Virus record (IMG/VR): IMGVR_UViG_3300034102_001412
Location: 1-21,802 of that record
Source of the DNA: a virus
Direction: 5' to 3' (one strand)
Length of the DNA: 21,802 nt
Below the pieces are notes generated by a model, which was not told the DNA's origin, made no database searches, and was given only the letters and a program-made list of their open reading frames with translations. The translations under genes were made by a program, and so were the position numbers. The stretch's first letter is position 1; every line of letters starts with the position of its first letter. Of the stretch, positions 7,156 to 13,843 are shown one piece after another.

Positions 7156-7172
7156 TTTACCTAGGAGGTAAA
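7156..7172 (+). promoter_or_regulatory. Start-site hairpin presenting Shine-Dalgarno in loop (3)
   Basis: Arms TTTACC and GGTAAA enclose loop TAGGA, with AGGAGG spanning loop and right arm. The ATG follows 4 bases later at 7177, so here the start codon is outside the stem. Confidence 0.65.
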
Positions 7173-7176
7173 CAAA

Positions 7177-8487
7177 ATGGCACTCAAAAAGCCCACAATT
7201 ATTTCTGTTGACACAGAAACCAACCGTGTGACCTACCGAGAATTCGGTAGTAGCACTAACAAAACAGACCGTTGGTCTTTTTTGTCCAAGAACGCCAAAA
7301 CGGCTACCTTGTCATTTATGGGACATAAATTTGTTGGTAAGCCACCAATGCATTTTACAAATGACGAAATTGACATGGCTTACATTGTAGCAAAACGGAG
7401 TTTTGTTCCAAGTCCTACTGGCTTTGAGCCAGTACCACCTAACACAGAATCGGAGATTCCAGTGCCACCAACACCAAAACCACAACCCAAGCCCACCAGT
7501 TCCACTGGTGGTTTGGATGACATCCTCCGTGGTGTCGTTGCCGAAGTCCTTGGGGACTTCGTTCCTGAGGTTGACCCTGCCAAGGTTGCTAGCATTGTGT
7601 CAACTTTGTTGACACCAACTCTCACCACAATGACCGAGGCAACATCCCAAGTTGCAGAACTTCGTTCTGCTATTGACCGACTTCGCCCCAAGGTGACTGA
7701 GATACATCTCAGTGACAACGAAATCATCAAGTTGGATGGAATCCAACATCACCAATTCCCTAAGGTACTTAGTGGAATTGCCAACGGTGAACACTTGTAC
7801 CTTGTAGGTCAAGCAGGAACTGGCAAGTCCACAATTGCCGAGAATGCCAGCAAGTCCCTTGGACTTGACTTTGCTTCTAAGTCTTGCTCTAGCCAGTCAA
7901 CTGAGGCTAGCCTTTTAGGCTATATGTCGGCTACTGGTAATTATGTCGGAACACAGTTCCGAGAGGCATACGAAAAAGGCTTCGTCTTTTTGTTGGATGA
8001 GGTTGACAACGGCAACCCGAACATTCTCACTGTTCTAAACAGTGCTTTGTCCAACACCTTTATGGCTTTCCCCGACGGTATGGTCAAGCGTCATAAGAAC
8101 TTCGTTCTTATTGCAACAGCCAATACCTTTGGTAACGGTGCAACTTCCGAGTATGTTGGTCGTAATGCTTTAGATAAAGCATTTATGGACAGATTCACCA
8201 CCATAACCGTTGGTTATGACAGTGATGTTGAGCAGGCTATGCTTGATTCCGTCAAGGGACTTGACGCTAATCTTGCTAGCAAGTGGCTAACTATCGTTCG
8301 TCGTTGTCGTGCCAATGTTGAGACCTATGGTCTCAAAGTTATTGTGTCGCCTCGTGCCACCCTAAAGGGTGCTAAGTTGCTTCGTGACAAGGATGTTTGG
8401 AACATCAATGATGTTCTTGACGCTACAGTGCTTGCTGGTTGCAAGGATGACCAACGAGCCAAGATTATGGAAGGCATCACCCTTTAG
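7177..8487 (+). CDS. CobS/MoxR-type AAA+ ATPase
   Basis: A 436-residue ATPase of the MoxR/CobS (AAA_5-like) group, which usually remodels a protein partner carrying a VWA domain. Residues 1-75 form a small N-terminal domain, 78-107 a Pro-rich linker, and 110-175 a helical region. The AAA+ core follows: Walker A GQAGTGKST (211-219), Walker B VFLLDEVD (270-277), sensor-1 region IATANTF (312-318), a likely arginine finger in FMDRF (336-340) and a sensor-2-like SPRA (391-394). Glu275 for hydrolysis is present. The following gene encodes a VWA-like protein, matching CobS-CobT, MoxR-VWA and RavA-ViaA pairings. The phage target is unknown. Confidence 0.85.
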   Translation: MALKKPTIISVDTETNRVTYREFGSSTNKTDRWSFLSKNAKTATLSFMGHKFVGKPPMHFTNDEIDMAYIVAKRSFVPSPTGFEPVPPNTESEIPVPPTPKPQPKPTSSTGGLDDILRGVVAEVLGDFVPEVDPAKVASIVSTLLTPTLTTMTEATSQVAELRSAIDRLRPKVTEIHLSDNEIIKLDGIQHHQFPKVLSGIANGEHLYLVGQAGTGKSTIAENASKSLGLDFASKSCSSQSTEASLLGYMSATGNYVGTQFREAYEKGFVFLLDEVDNGNPNILTVLNSALSNTFMAFPDGMVKRHKNFVLIATANTFGNGATSEYVGRNALDKAFMDRFTTITVGYDSDVEQAMLDSVKGLDANLASKWLTIVRRCRANVETYGLKVIVSPRATLKGAKLLRDKDVWNINDVLDATVLAGCKDDQRAKIMEGITL

Positions 8488-8507
8488 GGTGGTGCTGACC
8501 ATAGCCC
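8474..8507 (+). promoter_or_regulatory. Stop-codon hairpin plus GACCATA motif
   Basis: Arms GCATCACCC (8474-8482) and GGGTGGTGC (8487-8495) pair with one G-U pair around loop TTTA. The TAG stop (8485-8487) spans loop and right arm. GACCATAGCCC follows at 8497, matching the motif after hairpins A and B. Confidence 0.5.
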
Positions 8508-8522
8508 ATTCATTCCACTATC

Positions 8523-8543
8523 TAATTTACTGGAGGTAAATTA
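8523..8543 (+). promoter_or_regulatory. Start-site hairpin presenting Shine-Dalgarno in loop (4)
   Basis: Arms TAATTTAC (8523-8530) and GTAAATTA (8536-8543) enclose loop TGGAG, with the A of ATG closing the stem. The core is identical to copy 1 although the flanks differ. Confidence 0.7.
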
Positions 8544-9409
8544 TGGAAAACAAAAAACCCTACAAGGACATAACGCTTGCCGAGGGCAAGGGTGACCAAG
8601 TCACTATGTCGCTCTTTGAGTCGCTTGGTGATTATGCTCGCCTTGCTGGTAGCAACCCCAACCCAAGCAGAACTGGCAGTGACCAACCGTTTAGCCCTCG
8701 GTTTAATTACAGCAATTCACTTGCTGAATCAGTAGAATTATGCCAACAGGGTTGGCAAGCCGTGCGACCTGATGTTGACAAGTTGCTTGGCGTTCTAGAG
8801 GAACGCTTGACCGACGCTTTTGGTAGTTACTTTGTAACGGAATACCAAACAAGTGGTGCTGTTGTGGATATGGGGCGTTTCGTCACTGGTGAACCTGAAT
8901 GTATGTTGGAATTCGTACAAGAGCCACAAGCGAGAATGGGTCGTGTTGTCAAAATTGTTGTCAACGCTAGTTGTTCTTGGAACATTGACCAACAACTAAT
9001 TTTGAATCGTGGCGTAGCCATTCTAGCCCTCGTTGACACTATCCATAAAATGGGTGTCGGCATTGAGTTGTGGTGGGAGGAATCTGCTAGTGCGGCGATT
9101 CATTTTACCAATTTGGTAAAGTTGCACGACAGTTCAGAACCTATGGACATTGACGCTATTATGTTTGCTTTAGCAAATCCTGATATGCTTCGTCGTTTGC
9201 AGTTCTCGGTGCAGGAACAGCATCCGTTGGCGAACAAAATGGGTGTTGGTGCTGGCTATGGTTCACCTGCCGACCTTTGGTCGGTACGCCACAAGTTTAC
9301 CGATTATGATGTTGTAGTTGAGAAACTACAAAATGCCAATGACGAGTTGGCAAATAACCCATTGGAATGGGTTATGTCCACGATTACAGGCTTAGGGTTG
9401 GTGGACTGA
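8543..9409 (+). CDS. VWA-like partner of the AAA+ ATPase
   Basis: A 288-residue protein probably working with the upstream ATPase. The segment from 133 to 180 reads as a Rossmann-type strand-loop-helix-strand (RVVKIVVNASCSWNIDQQ, then RGVAILALVDTIHKMGVGIELWWEES). In VWA domains the first strand ends in the metal site DxSxS. Here the same place holds N141-A-S143-C-S145, so the metal-binding aspartate is replaced by asparagine. The N-terminal 130 residues are helical and the C-terminus resembles phage-specific extensions. A diverged CobT/VWA-like role is inferred from fold pattern and gene order. The stop overlaps the next ATG (TGATG). Confidence 0.55.
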   Translation: MENKKPYKDITLAEGKGDQVTMSLFESLGDYARLAGSNPNPSRTGSDQPFSPRFNYSNSLAESVELCQQGWQAVRPDVDKLLGVLEERLTDAFGSYFVTEYQTSGAVVDMGRFVTGEPECMLEFVQEPQARMGRVVKIVVNASCSWNIDQQLILNRGVAILALVDTIHKMGVGIELWWEESASAAIHFTNLVKLHDSSEPMDIDAIMFALANPDMLRRLQFSVQEQHPLANKMGVGAGYGSPADLWSVRHKFTDYDVVVEKLQNANDELANNPLEWVMSTITGLGLVD

Positions 9410-9678
9410 TGAGGTTTCCAAACACGGAGTGTTGTTATGAATGTGGTGAACCTATGTTTGACTTGCAAGAAGTCAATGGCGATTGGTTTTGTCTCTTATG
9501 TATAAGAGACAATAAAGGAAAGGAAAAAGAAATGGACTTATGTCCAGTATGTGATGATGAAATGACTGATAGTCATTCTAACTACCAACCTACTTGGTCG
9601 GATTATTATGACAACATAGTTTGTTGGTTGTGTTATACACAACAAAACGGAAAGGAAAATGAAAATGAAAACGAGTGA
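9409..9678 (+). CDS. Double zinc-knuckle protein, 89 aa
   Basis: The preferred start is the ATG at 9409, overlapping the previous TGA. The frame is open further upstream, but that part is a shadow of the VWA-like gene. The product has four CxxC pairs: YECGE (about 9-13), FCLLC (29-33), LCPVC (44-48) and VCWLC (71-75), forming two treble-clef or zinc-ribbon units. A C-terminal tail rich in Glu, Asn and Lys follows. It is likely a nucleic-acid or protein-binding adaptor, specific function unknown. The 3' end overlaps the next gene by 20 bases. Confidence 0.65.
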   Translation: MRFPNTECCYECGEPMFDLQEVNGDWFCLLCIRDNKGKEKEMDLCPVCDDEMTDSHSNYQPTWSDYYDNIVCWLCYTQQNGKENENENE

Positions 9679-10024
9679 TGATGTCGTTCTTGTAGAACGA
9701 CACTTTATGCAAGGTGCTTACGAGATACAGGAGGCTTCTAACGAAGGTCGGCTGTATCACCATTGGAATGGCAAAGCCATAATGCGAGGACAAAATGATG
9801 AATACATAATCGTTGATTTCAACGATTGTTCTCACCATTCGTTGTGTCGGTTTGTCATTGCACAACCTGACGATTCCACACGGGATTACTTCAAGCGTCA
9901 ATGGGCTAGCCCAAGTTTCTATACCGAATTACATTCGGAACAAGATGTCATTGCTTTCTATAGAAAGCAATATATGCAAGCCATTTTGGCTTCTGAACCA
10001 CCAAAAACAAAGGAGATAGCATAA
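9659..10024 (+). CDS. Hypothetical protein, 121 aa
   Basis: I do not recognise this protein. It is mixed alpha/beta with several His residues (VERHF, YHHWNG, DCSHHSLC) but no clear metal-site spacing. GGAAAGG precedes two closely spaced in-frame ATGs (9659 and 9665), so the exact start is uncertain by two codons. It overlaps the zinc-knuckle gene by 20 bases and its TAA overlaps the next ATG. Short hairpins recur in the coding DNA, such as GTTG-ATTT-CAAC and GCTTTC-TA-GAAAGC. Confidence 0.65.
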   Translation: MKMKTSDDVVLVERHFMQGAYEIQEASNEGRLYHHWNGKAIMRGQNDEYIIVDFNDCSHHSLCRFVIAQPDDSTRDYFKRQWASPSFYTELHSEQDVIAFYRKQYMQAILASEPPKTKEIA

Positions 10025-10242
10025 TGCTAGTGGAAACCCCAACCTATATAGGTTACAAAAAAGACGGTGAATTATGGGCTTTTAGCCCTAGCCCAATGCT
10101 CGGTTGTGATGTTGTTTACAACATCAGTAATTGGGCTTGGGAGGATGTGATGTCATTTATGAATGACATTCCTACTGCCGAGAAACTGGAATGGTTGCAA
10201 CACAACGCAATTTTGTACGACTACACTAGTTTGGAGAACTAG
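10024..10242 (+). CDS. Hypothetical protein, 72 aa
   Basis: An unrecognised small acidic protein rich in Trp and Tyr, with WAFSPSPMLGCDVVYNISNW in the middle and a helical C-terminus (EKLEWLQHNAILYDY). It has no membrane segment or known motif. An upstream AAAGGAG gives a good ribosome site and the ATG overlaps the previous stop (TAATG). Its TAG stop lies in an ACTAGT/ACTAGT hairpin and overlaps the GTG of the next gene. Confidence 0.65.
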   Translation: MLVETPTYIGYKKDGELWAFSPSPMLGCDVVYNISNWAWEDVMSFMNDIPTAEKLEWLQHNAILYDYTSLEN

Positions 10243-10469
10243 TGGAACGGCGCAATGCACAACTTGAAGTCAAGTTGTCCATAACGGCATTCGTATTCGT
10301 AAGTTTCTTTGTAGTGTTTACACTACAAGATTGGACTTCATCCGTCTTTTGGGCTAATGCGATTCCTGCAATTGCGTTTAGCCTTGTGTTCCATTTGTGT
10401 ATAATATACACTTGGATATCCACTATAAAGTGGATGATGAAATCATTGAAAAATCTAAATAGATTTTAG
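10242..10469 (+). CDS. Small two-helix membrane protein (GTG start)
   Basis: A 75-residue protein starting at a GTG that overlaps the previous TAG. Two hydrophobic segments, about LSITAFVFVSFFVVFTL (12-28) and FWANAIPAIAFSLVFHLCII (36-55), flank a short polar loop with TLQDWTSS, and the C-terminus is basic (KWMMKSLKNLNRF). This shape fits a holin or a superinfection-exclusion or membrane-anchoring protein. It lies in the early module, which argues mildly against a holin. The stop codon sits in hairpin TTTTAGCG/CGCTAAAA (10464-10488). Confidence 0.6.
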   Translation: MERRNAQLEVKLSITAFVFVSFFVVFTLQDWTSSVFWANAIPAIAFSLVFHLCIIYTWISTIKWMMKSLKNLNRF

Positions 10470-10496
10470 CGAACCCCCAACGCTAAAAAGCAAGAT

Positions 10497-10553
10497 ACTG
10501 TGTCGTACCATTCCTAACGAAGTGGGAATGGTACGATACAGTGACCAGAACCC
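10497..10553 (+). promoter_or_regulatory. Large intergenic hairpin B plus GACCAGA motif
   Basis: ACTGT/ACAGT, one G-U pair and the 12-bp stem TCGTACCATTCC/GGAATGGTACGA enclose loop TAACGAAGTG (10515-10524), identical to hairpin A while most stem bases differ. GACCAGAACCC follows directly. The stem-loop ends 21 bases before the start-site hairpin of the DUF3846-like gene. Confidence 0.65.
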
Positions 10554-10563
10554 TAAACCCTAA

Positions 10564-10584
10564 ATAATAACTGGAGGTTATTAT
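10564..10584 (+). promoter_or_regulatory. Start-site hairpin presenting Shine-Dalgarno in loop (5)
   Basis: Arms ATAATAAC (10564-10571) and GTTATTAT (10577-10584) enclose loop TGGAG. Compared with copies 1, 2 and 4 the stem differs at several pairs, each compensated on the other arm. The ATG begins in the stem. Confidence 0.7.
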
Positions 10585-11173
10585 GTCAATTAAAGTTGGA
10601 ATGTTCCTACCTACAGGTAGCAATGTTGAACCCGAACCCTTTTTCTTTCAGAACTATGAGGATTTGCAAAACGCCGTAGGTGGTGCTTTTGATGTTGTCC
10701 GTACCGACCTTGGTCGTGATGATGTTGCCTTGCTCGGTTATGTCAACGACATTGGCTTGCTCACTGACTTGGAATACAACTACCTTGCAACTGCGTTGTT
10801 CAAGCAGAATCTTGTCGGCAATGTCGTCGTCACTTGGGGTCTGTCACCTAACGGTGAATACGACGGTGACGATTATGACATTCCTGAGGCAATGGTTGAA
10901 TTTATTCAAGGTGAACTTGTTGCTTCAACAGCAGACGCTTATAACCTTTCGGTTATGTCTAGCCTTGCTTGCCAAATGGCTATTGAGTGTGGACTCAGCA
11001 CCGATGATGACATTATGGACATTGTTCGTGGTATGAGCAGTGGTGACCGTGACGAAGCCAATTCGTGGGCTAAGAAGTTGAATGAACTGCTGGAAGCAGT
11101 TATTGCGTTTGAGGCTAAGAACCCTGAAGCCTTTGGCGACGCTGTGCAGCGTCTGAACGAAAAGGGAGAGTGA
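10583..11173 (+). CDS. DUF3846-like protein
   Basis: A 196-residue protein. The N-terminal about 90 residues fit the pattern I associate with DUF3846, common in actinophages: NYEDLQNAVGGAFDVV (24-39), then VALLGYVNDIGLLTDLEYN (48-66) and GNVVVTWG (78-85). The molecular role of that family is not established. The C-terminal half is acidic and helical (DDIMDIVRGMSSGDRDEANSW) and may be a separate domain. The start is set by the hairpin-displayed Shine-Dalgarno. The stop TGA overlaps the next ATG. The family call is from memory of the pattern. Confidence 0.6.
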   Translation: MSIKVGMFLPTGSNVEPEPFFFQNYEDLQNAVGGAFDVVRTDLGRDDVALLGYVNDIGLLTDLEYNYLATALFKQNLVGNVVVTWGLSPNGEYDGDDYDIPEAMVEFIQGELVASTADAYNLSVMSSLACQMAIECGLSTDDDIMDIVRGMSSGDRDEANSWAKKLNELLEAVIAFEAKNPEAFGDAVQRLNEKGE

Positions 11174-11385
11174 TGAAACAAGCACCTTCGGTGCAACCCA
11201 AGAAAGCCGTGAAGCGTGGGGGGAGTAATCCCCCCACATACCACAAGGCTGGCACTTGGCGTTGTCCACGCTGTGCAAACACCATTGAGGTGTTTGTCAA
11301 GATGACCTTTCCCCCTGCGTGTTCTAATCACAAGGGACAAGGTTCTACAATTATGGAAATGGTAAAGAAAGAGAAAACAAAATGA
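11173..11385 (+). CDS. Zinc-ribbon protein, 70 aa
   Basis: Begins at the ATG overlapping the previous stop; a GTG one codon upstream is also possible. The product is basic at both ends with WRCPRCANTIEVFVKMTFPPACSNH in the middle: CxxC, then a beta strand, then a single Cys followed by His, giving a CCCH-type zinc ribbon. Proteins with this layout recur in actinophages. It may bind nucleic acid, but function is unknown. It overlaps the next gene by four bases (ATGA). Confidence 0.6.
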   Translation: MKQAPSVQPKKAVKRGGSNPPTYHKAGTWRCPRCANTIEVFVKMTFPPACSNHKGQGSTIMEMVKKEKTK

Positions 11386-11627
11386 GAAAATACCTATTGG
11401 TAACAGTTGAACATCCTGATGATGTTACACCACAGCACTTCATAGATATGTGCATAAAGCAACACCTAGTGCAGTTGCTTGCTGACTTGCCTGATGGTTG
11501 GGCAGTGTTCTGCGACGACCTGATTACGACAGAAGGCGACGAAGGTGGGGTAGTTTTATCCGACGAAGTAGAACCCGAAACAACAGATAATGTTATTCAA
11601 TTGAATAACTACAAGAAAGGAAAATAA
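11382..11627 (+). CDS. Hypothetical protein, 81 aa
   Basis: I do not recognise this protein. The N-terminus reads as a strand then helix (KYLLVTVEHPDDVTPQHFIDMCIKQHL), followed by a short strand (WAVFCDDLI) and an acidic, probably disordered tail ending NNYKKGK. Length and charge suit a small regulatory or inhibitor protein, which is only a guess. It is coupled to the upstream gene through an ATGA overlap. Confidence 0.6.
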   Translation: MRKYLLVTVEHPDDVTPQHFIDMCIKQHLVQLLADLPDGWAVFCDDLITTEGDEGGVVLSDEVEPETTDNVIQLNNYKKGK

Positions 11628-11628
11628 A

Positions 11629-11922
11629 ATGACATACATAAATGTACCATTTATTATGGAGGATATGCCTGAAGCAGTAGCCGTAGAATTGTTTTATGCA
11701 ATAAAACGGAAGTTGAATTGGGGTGTTATCGCTTTCACCAAAGCAGACATTGTGGATGTGCTTGAGGATAACGGTTATGATGTTACGGATGAGAACATTG
11801 AACTAGTTCAAACTAGTGGTGTTTGGAAAATGCTAGAACATTGTTGTGCTATTGAAGGAATGGATACCTTGGGGTATCTTGTCCGTGAGGTTATGACAAG
11901 CAAAGAAGCAAACGAGGAATAG
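11629..11922 (+). CDS. Hypothetical protein, 97 aa
   Basis: An unrecognised acidic, mostly helical protein. The segment FTKADIVDVLEDNGYDVTDENIELVQTSG looks like a winged-helix or EF-like helical pair, followed by WKMLEHCCAIEGMDTLGYLVREVM. No catalytic motif is seen. AAGAAAGGA gives a ribosome site at good distance, and the gene follows the previous stop by one base. Confidence 0.6.
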   Translation: MTYINVPFIMEDMPEAVAVELFYAIKRKLNWGVIAFTKADIVDVLEDNGYDVTDENIELVQTSGVWKMLEHCCAIEGMDTLGYLVREVMTSKEANEE

Positions 11923-11930
11923 GAGCAGTT

Positions 11931-12080
11931 ATGGCAACAGGATTTCGCCGTAGGCGTAAGAGAGTTCGTTTAGGTAAACCTAAAAAGGATTACTATACAA
12001 GTTCTCATCCACGCCCTGTAAAAATCACATATATGGAAGGCTTTGAGCCACCAGTAAAACAAGAAGCAACAACAGAATAG
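11931..12080 (+). CDS. Short basic protein, 49 aa
   Basis: A short gene fitting exactly between its neighbours. The ATG at 11931 is preceded by AGGAG at 8-12 bases upstream and the TAG is at 12078-12080. The product starts MATGFRRRRKRVRLGKPKKD and ends in a neutral to acidic tail (YMEGFEPPVKQEATTE). The Arg/Lys-rich N-terminus suggests nucleic-acid binding. No family is recognised. Confidence 0.55.
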   Translation: MATGFRRRRKRVRLGKPKKDYYTSSHPRPVKITYMEGFEPPVKQEATTE

Positions 12081-12088
12081 GAATAATT

Positions 12089-12862
12089 ATGGAAACAGAA
12101 CTAGGATGTGGCGTAGCCACACACGATAAGGCGTGTTTGTGTGATGTAATAATCACACAACCCTTGCCACCGTTGGAACAGTGCGTCAGGAATGGCGTAG
12201 ATGATTTGTTTATGGGGAAAGAACTGGTAGCCCTCAGGGGCTACTCTGCCCCTTGGAACAATCAGACAACCCTTGCCTATTTTGAGGATATGGTCAAGTT
12301 TTATGACGCTTATCACGACGGTCAAAAGGCTGGTTATACGGCTAAACATTTAGATGATGTTCCTTGTCTTGTGTATGGCGAATCTGATACGGCGTATGAG
12401 AAGTGGGGGAAGGTTCGTGAATGTGTTCAGTATTGTATGGATATGTTTGATACAACCCTTGTGGAAATTCTACTACATATCGGTGTCACTGCTGAGGAAT
12501 TTATGGATGCTGCCACTACTGCTAAAGCAGGTAAGGGCTGGAATTATGATGATGTGAACCATTTGGATGTGTTGTTTCAAAAGGAGAATTTGAACTTCAA
12601 TGATTTGGCTCGCCAGTCAGGTTTGACTTTGGAGGTTGTGCGTGGCATACGAAGGTATTGGGATGAACGCCGTAAACGGCTTGTAGGCTCGGACAATCCT
12701 GCCCGTGATTACTTCCACGATTTATGCCGTAACACGACCCTTGGTGGTGCTGTTATTGCTAGAATGGTAAAAGAAAGATACCCTGAAGTGAATTATCATT
12801 CATCCAGTGTATCTAAATATAGAAATAGAATGGTCAATAAATATAATGCAAAGACAGAATAG
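12089..12862 (+). CDS. HTH-containing protein, 257 aa
   Basis: A probable DNA-binding protein of unknown family. The C-terminal half contains a helix-turn-helix, LNFNDLARQSGLTLEVVRGI (about 169-188), followed by a basic helix (RRYWDERRKRL), and then a second helical region (GGAVIARMVKERYPEVNYHSSSVSKYRNRM) that also reads like an HTH. The N-terminus has clustered Cys/His (CGVATHDKACLC), possibly a metal site. It lies upstream of the nuclease-primase genes, so it could regulate them or act at an origin; this is inference. AGGAA precedes the ATG. Confidence 0.6.
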   Translation: METELGCGVATHDKACLCDVIITQPLPPLEQCVRNGVDDLFMGKELVALRGYSAPWNNQTTLAYFEDMVKFYDAYHDGQKAGYTAKHLDDVPCLVYGESDTAYEKWGKVRECVQYCMDMFDTTLVEILLHIGVTAEEFMDAATTAKAGKGWNYDDVNHLDVLFQKENLNFNDLARQSGLTLEVVRGIRRYWDERRKRLVGSDNPARDYFHDLCRNTTLGGAVIARMVKERYPEVNYHSSSVSKYRNRMVNKYNAKTE

Positions 12863-12931
12863 TAACTATTGCTATTTGTCCGTGTATTATTGTTATTGTA
12901 TTAGGACAACCCTTACAAGAAAGAATGCAAT

Positions 12932-13780
12932 ATGAGATTTGATTACACACGAGGTATTGTGTATGTTAGACAGTCGTGGCTGAACGATTTGATTATCTGC
13001 CCTGAAAGGGCTAGATTCAAATTGGCGAAGCCAGATATGTCTGGTGCTAGTGACGCAACCATTATGGGTACAGCACTGCATTATGGTATTGAGCAGGTTC
13101 TCGGTGGGGCTAACCCCACCGAAATGGCTGATATTGCTTTGCAACATTGGACTGAACTAAAAGAACAACCGTATAAACAGACAAACCTTGACCCTGAAAA
13201 GGGTGAACAGCATATCATCAGTATGGCTAAGGCTTTCACTGATGACATTATGCCTGAAGTCCAGTTCGGTGGGGATGTGGAATATAAATTCTCGTTCCCA
13301 CTTGGGATGACTGTTGGCGATTGGGGTGTTTGGTGCGAAGGCACTATGGATTATGTTCAACCTAACGGTGTGATTTGGGATTGGAAAACAGCATCTCGTT
13401 CGTATTATGCGAAAGAGAAACAGTCACAAAGTGTTCAGGCAACTGTTTATGCTGCTGCGCTTGTTCAACAGTTGAAAACAGGTTACCCTGTTGATTTCCG
13501 TTATGGCGTTATGGTTCGGCAAGACAAACCTAAATCACAGATTGTGTATTTGGAACGCACAGCAGAACATCAGCGTTGGCTGATGCACACCGTGAAGCCT
13601 GCCATTCTTATGGCGTTGCGTATCGGCGTTATGGAAGGTCCGTGGATTATGAACGACACAAGCGCGTTATGCTCGGACAAATGGTGTCCATACTGGTCGC
13701 TATGCAAAGGCAACTTCCTGTCCGAGCAAGCATTGCGTTTGCCTTTACAGGCACCGTCTATAGAAATTTTTGAGGCGTAG
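12932..13780 (+). CDS. RecB/Cas4-family PD-(D/E)XK nuclease with Fe-S cysteines
   Basis: A 282-residue nuclease of the RecB/Cas4/AddB type (PDDEXK_1), acting on DNA ends during phage recombination or replication. Visible motifs are His50 in GTALHYG, Asp140 in CEGTMD, the D150-W-K152 catalytic pair in IWDWKTA, and Q169 in VQATVYAAA (the QxxxY motif). Cys23 (IICPERA) plus C247, C252 and C258 (CSDKWCPYWSLC) match the four-cysteine Fe-S cluster that clamps these nucleases. Context with a DnaB-type ATPase, primase and RusA supports a replication-recombination role. The ribosome site (AAGAAAG) is weak. Confidence 0.85.
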   Translation: MRFDYTRGIVYVRQSWLNDLIICPERARFKLAKPDMSGASDATIMGTALHYGIEQVLGGANPTEMADIALQHWTELKEQPYKQTNLDPEKGEQHIISMAKAFTDDIMPEVQFGGDVEYKFSFPLGMTVGDWGVWCEGTMDYVQPNGVIWDWKTASRSYYAKEKQSQSVQATVYAAALVQQLKTGYPVDFRYGVMVRQDKPKSQIVYLERTAEHQRWLMHTVKPAILMALRIGVMEGPWIMNDTSALCSDKWCPYWSLCKGNFLSEQALRLPLQAPSIEIFEA

Positions 13781-13824
13781 TGACATTCTTGTCTCTACAT
13801 CTGATATCGTTATCAACGACAACC

Positions 13825-13839
13825 ACACCAAGGAGGTGT
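13825..13839 (+). promoter_or_regulatory. Start-site hairpin presenting Shine-Dalgarno in loop (6)
   Basis: Arms ACACC and GGTGT enclose loop AAGGA, with AAGGAGG spanning loop and right arm. The ATG follows four bases later. The stem is shorter and GC-richer than in copies 1, 2, 4 and 5. Hairpin CGTT-ATC-AACG lies just upstream. Confidence 0.55.
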
Positions 13840-13843
13840 ACCA

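Noticed and set aside
8827-9063. Minus-strand frames within the early genes
   Set aside because: They are shadows of the well-supported plus-strand genes, with no ribosome sites.
9367-9408. Upstream start for the double zinc-knuckle gene
   Set aside because: The extra 14 residues overlap the VWA-like gene, and the ATG overlapping its stop is the usual coupling pattern in this module.
10551-10566. Telomere-like CCCTAAA repeats
   Set aside because: Only two imperfect units inside a gene leader; a phage telomere would be at a genome end with many more copies.
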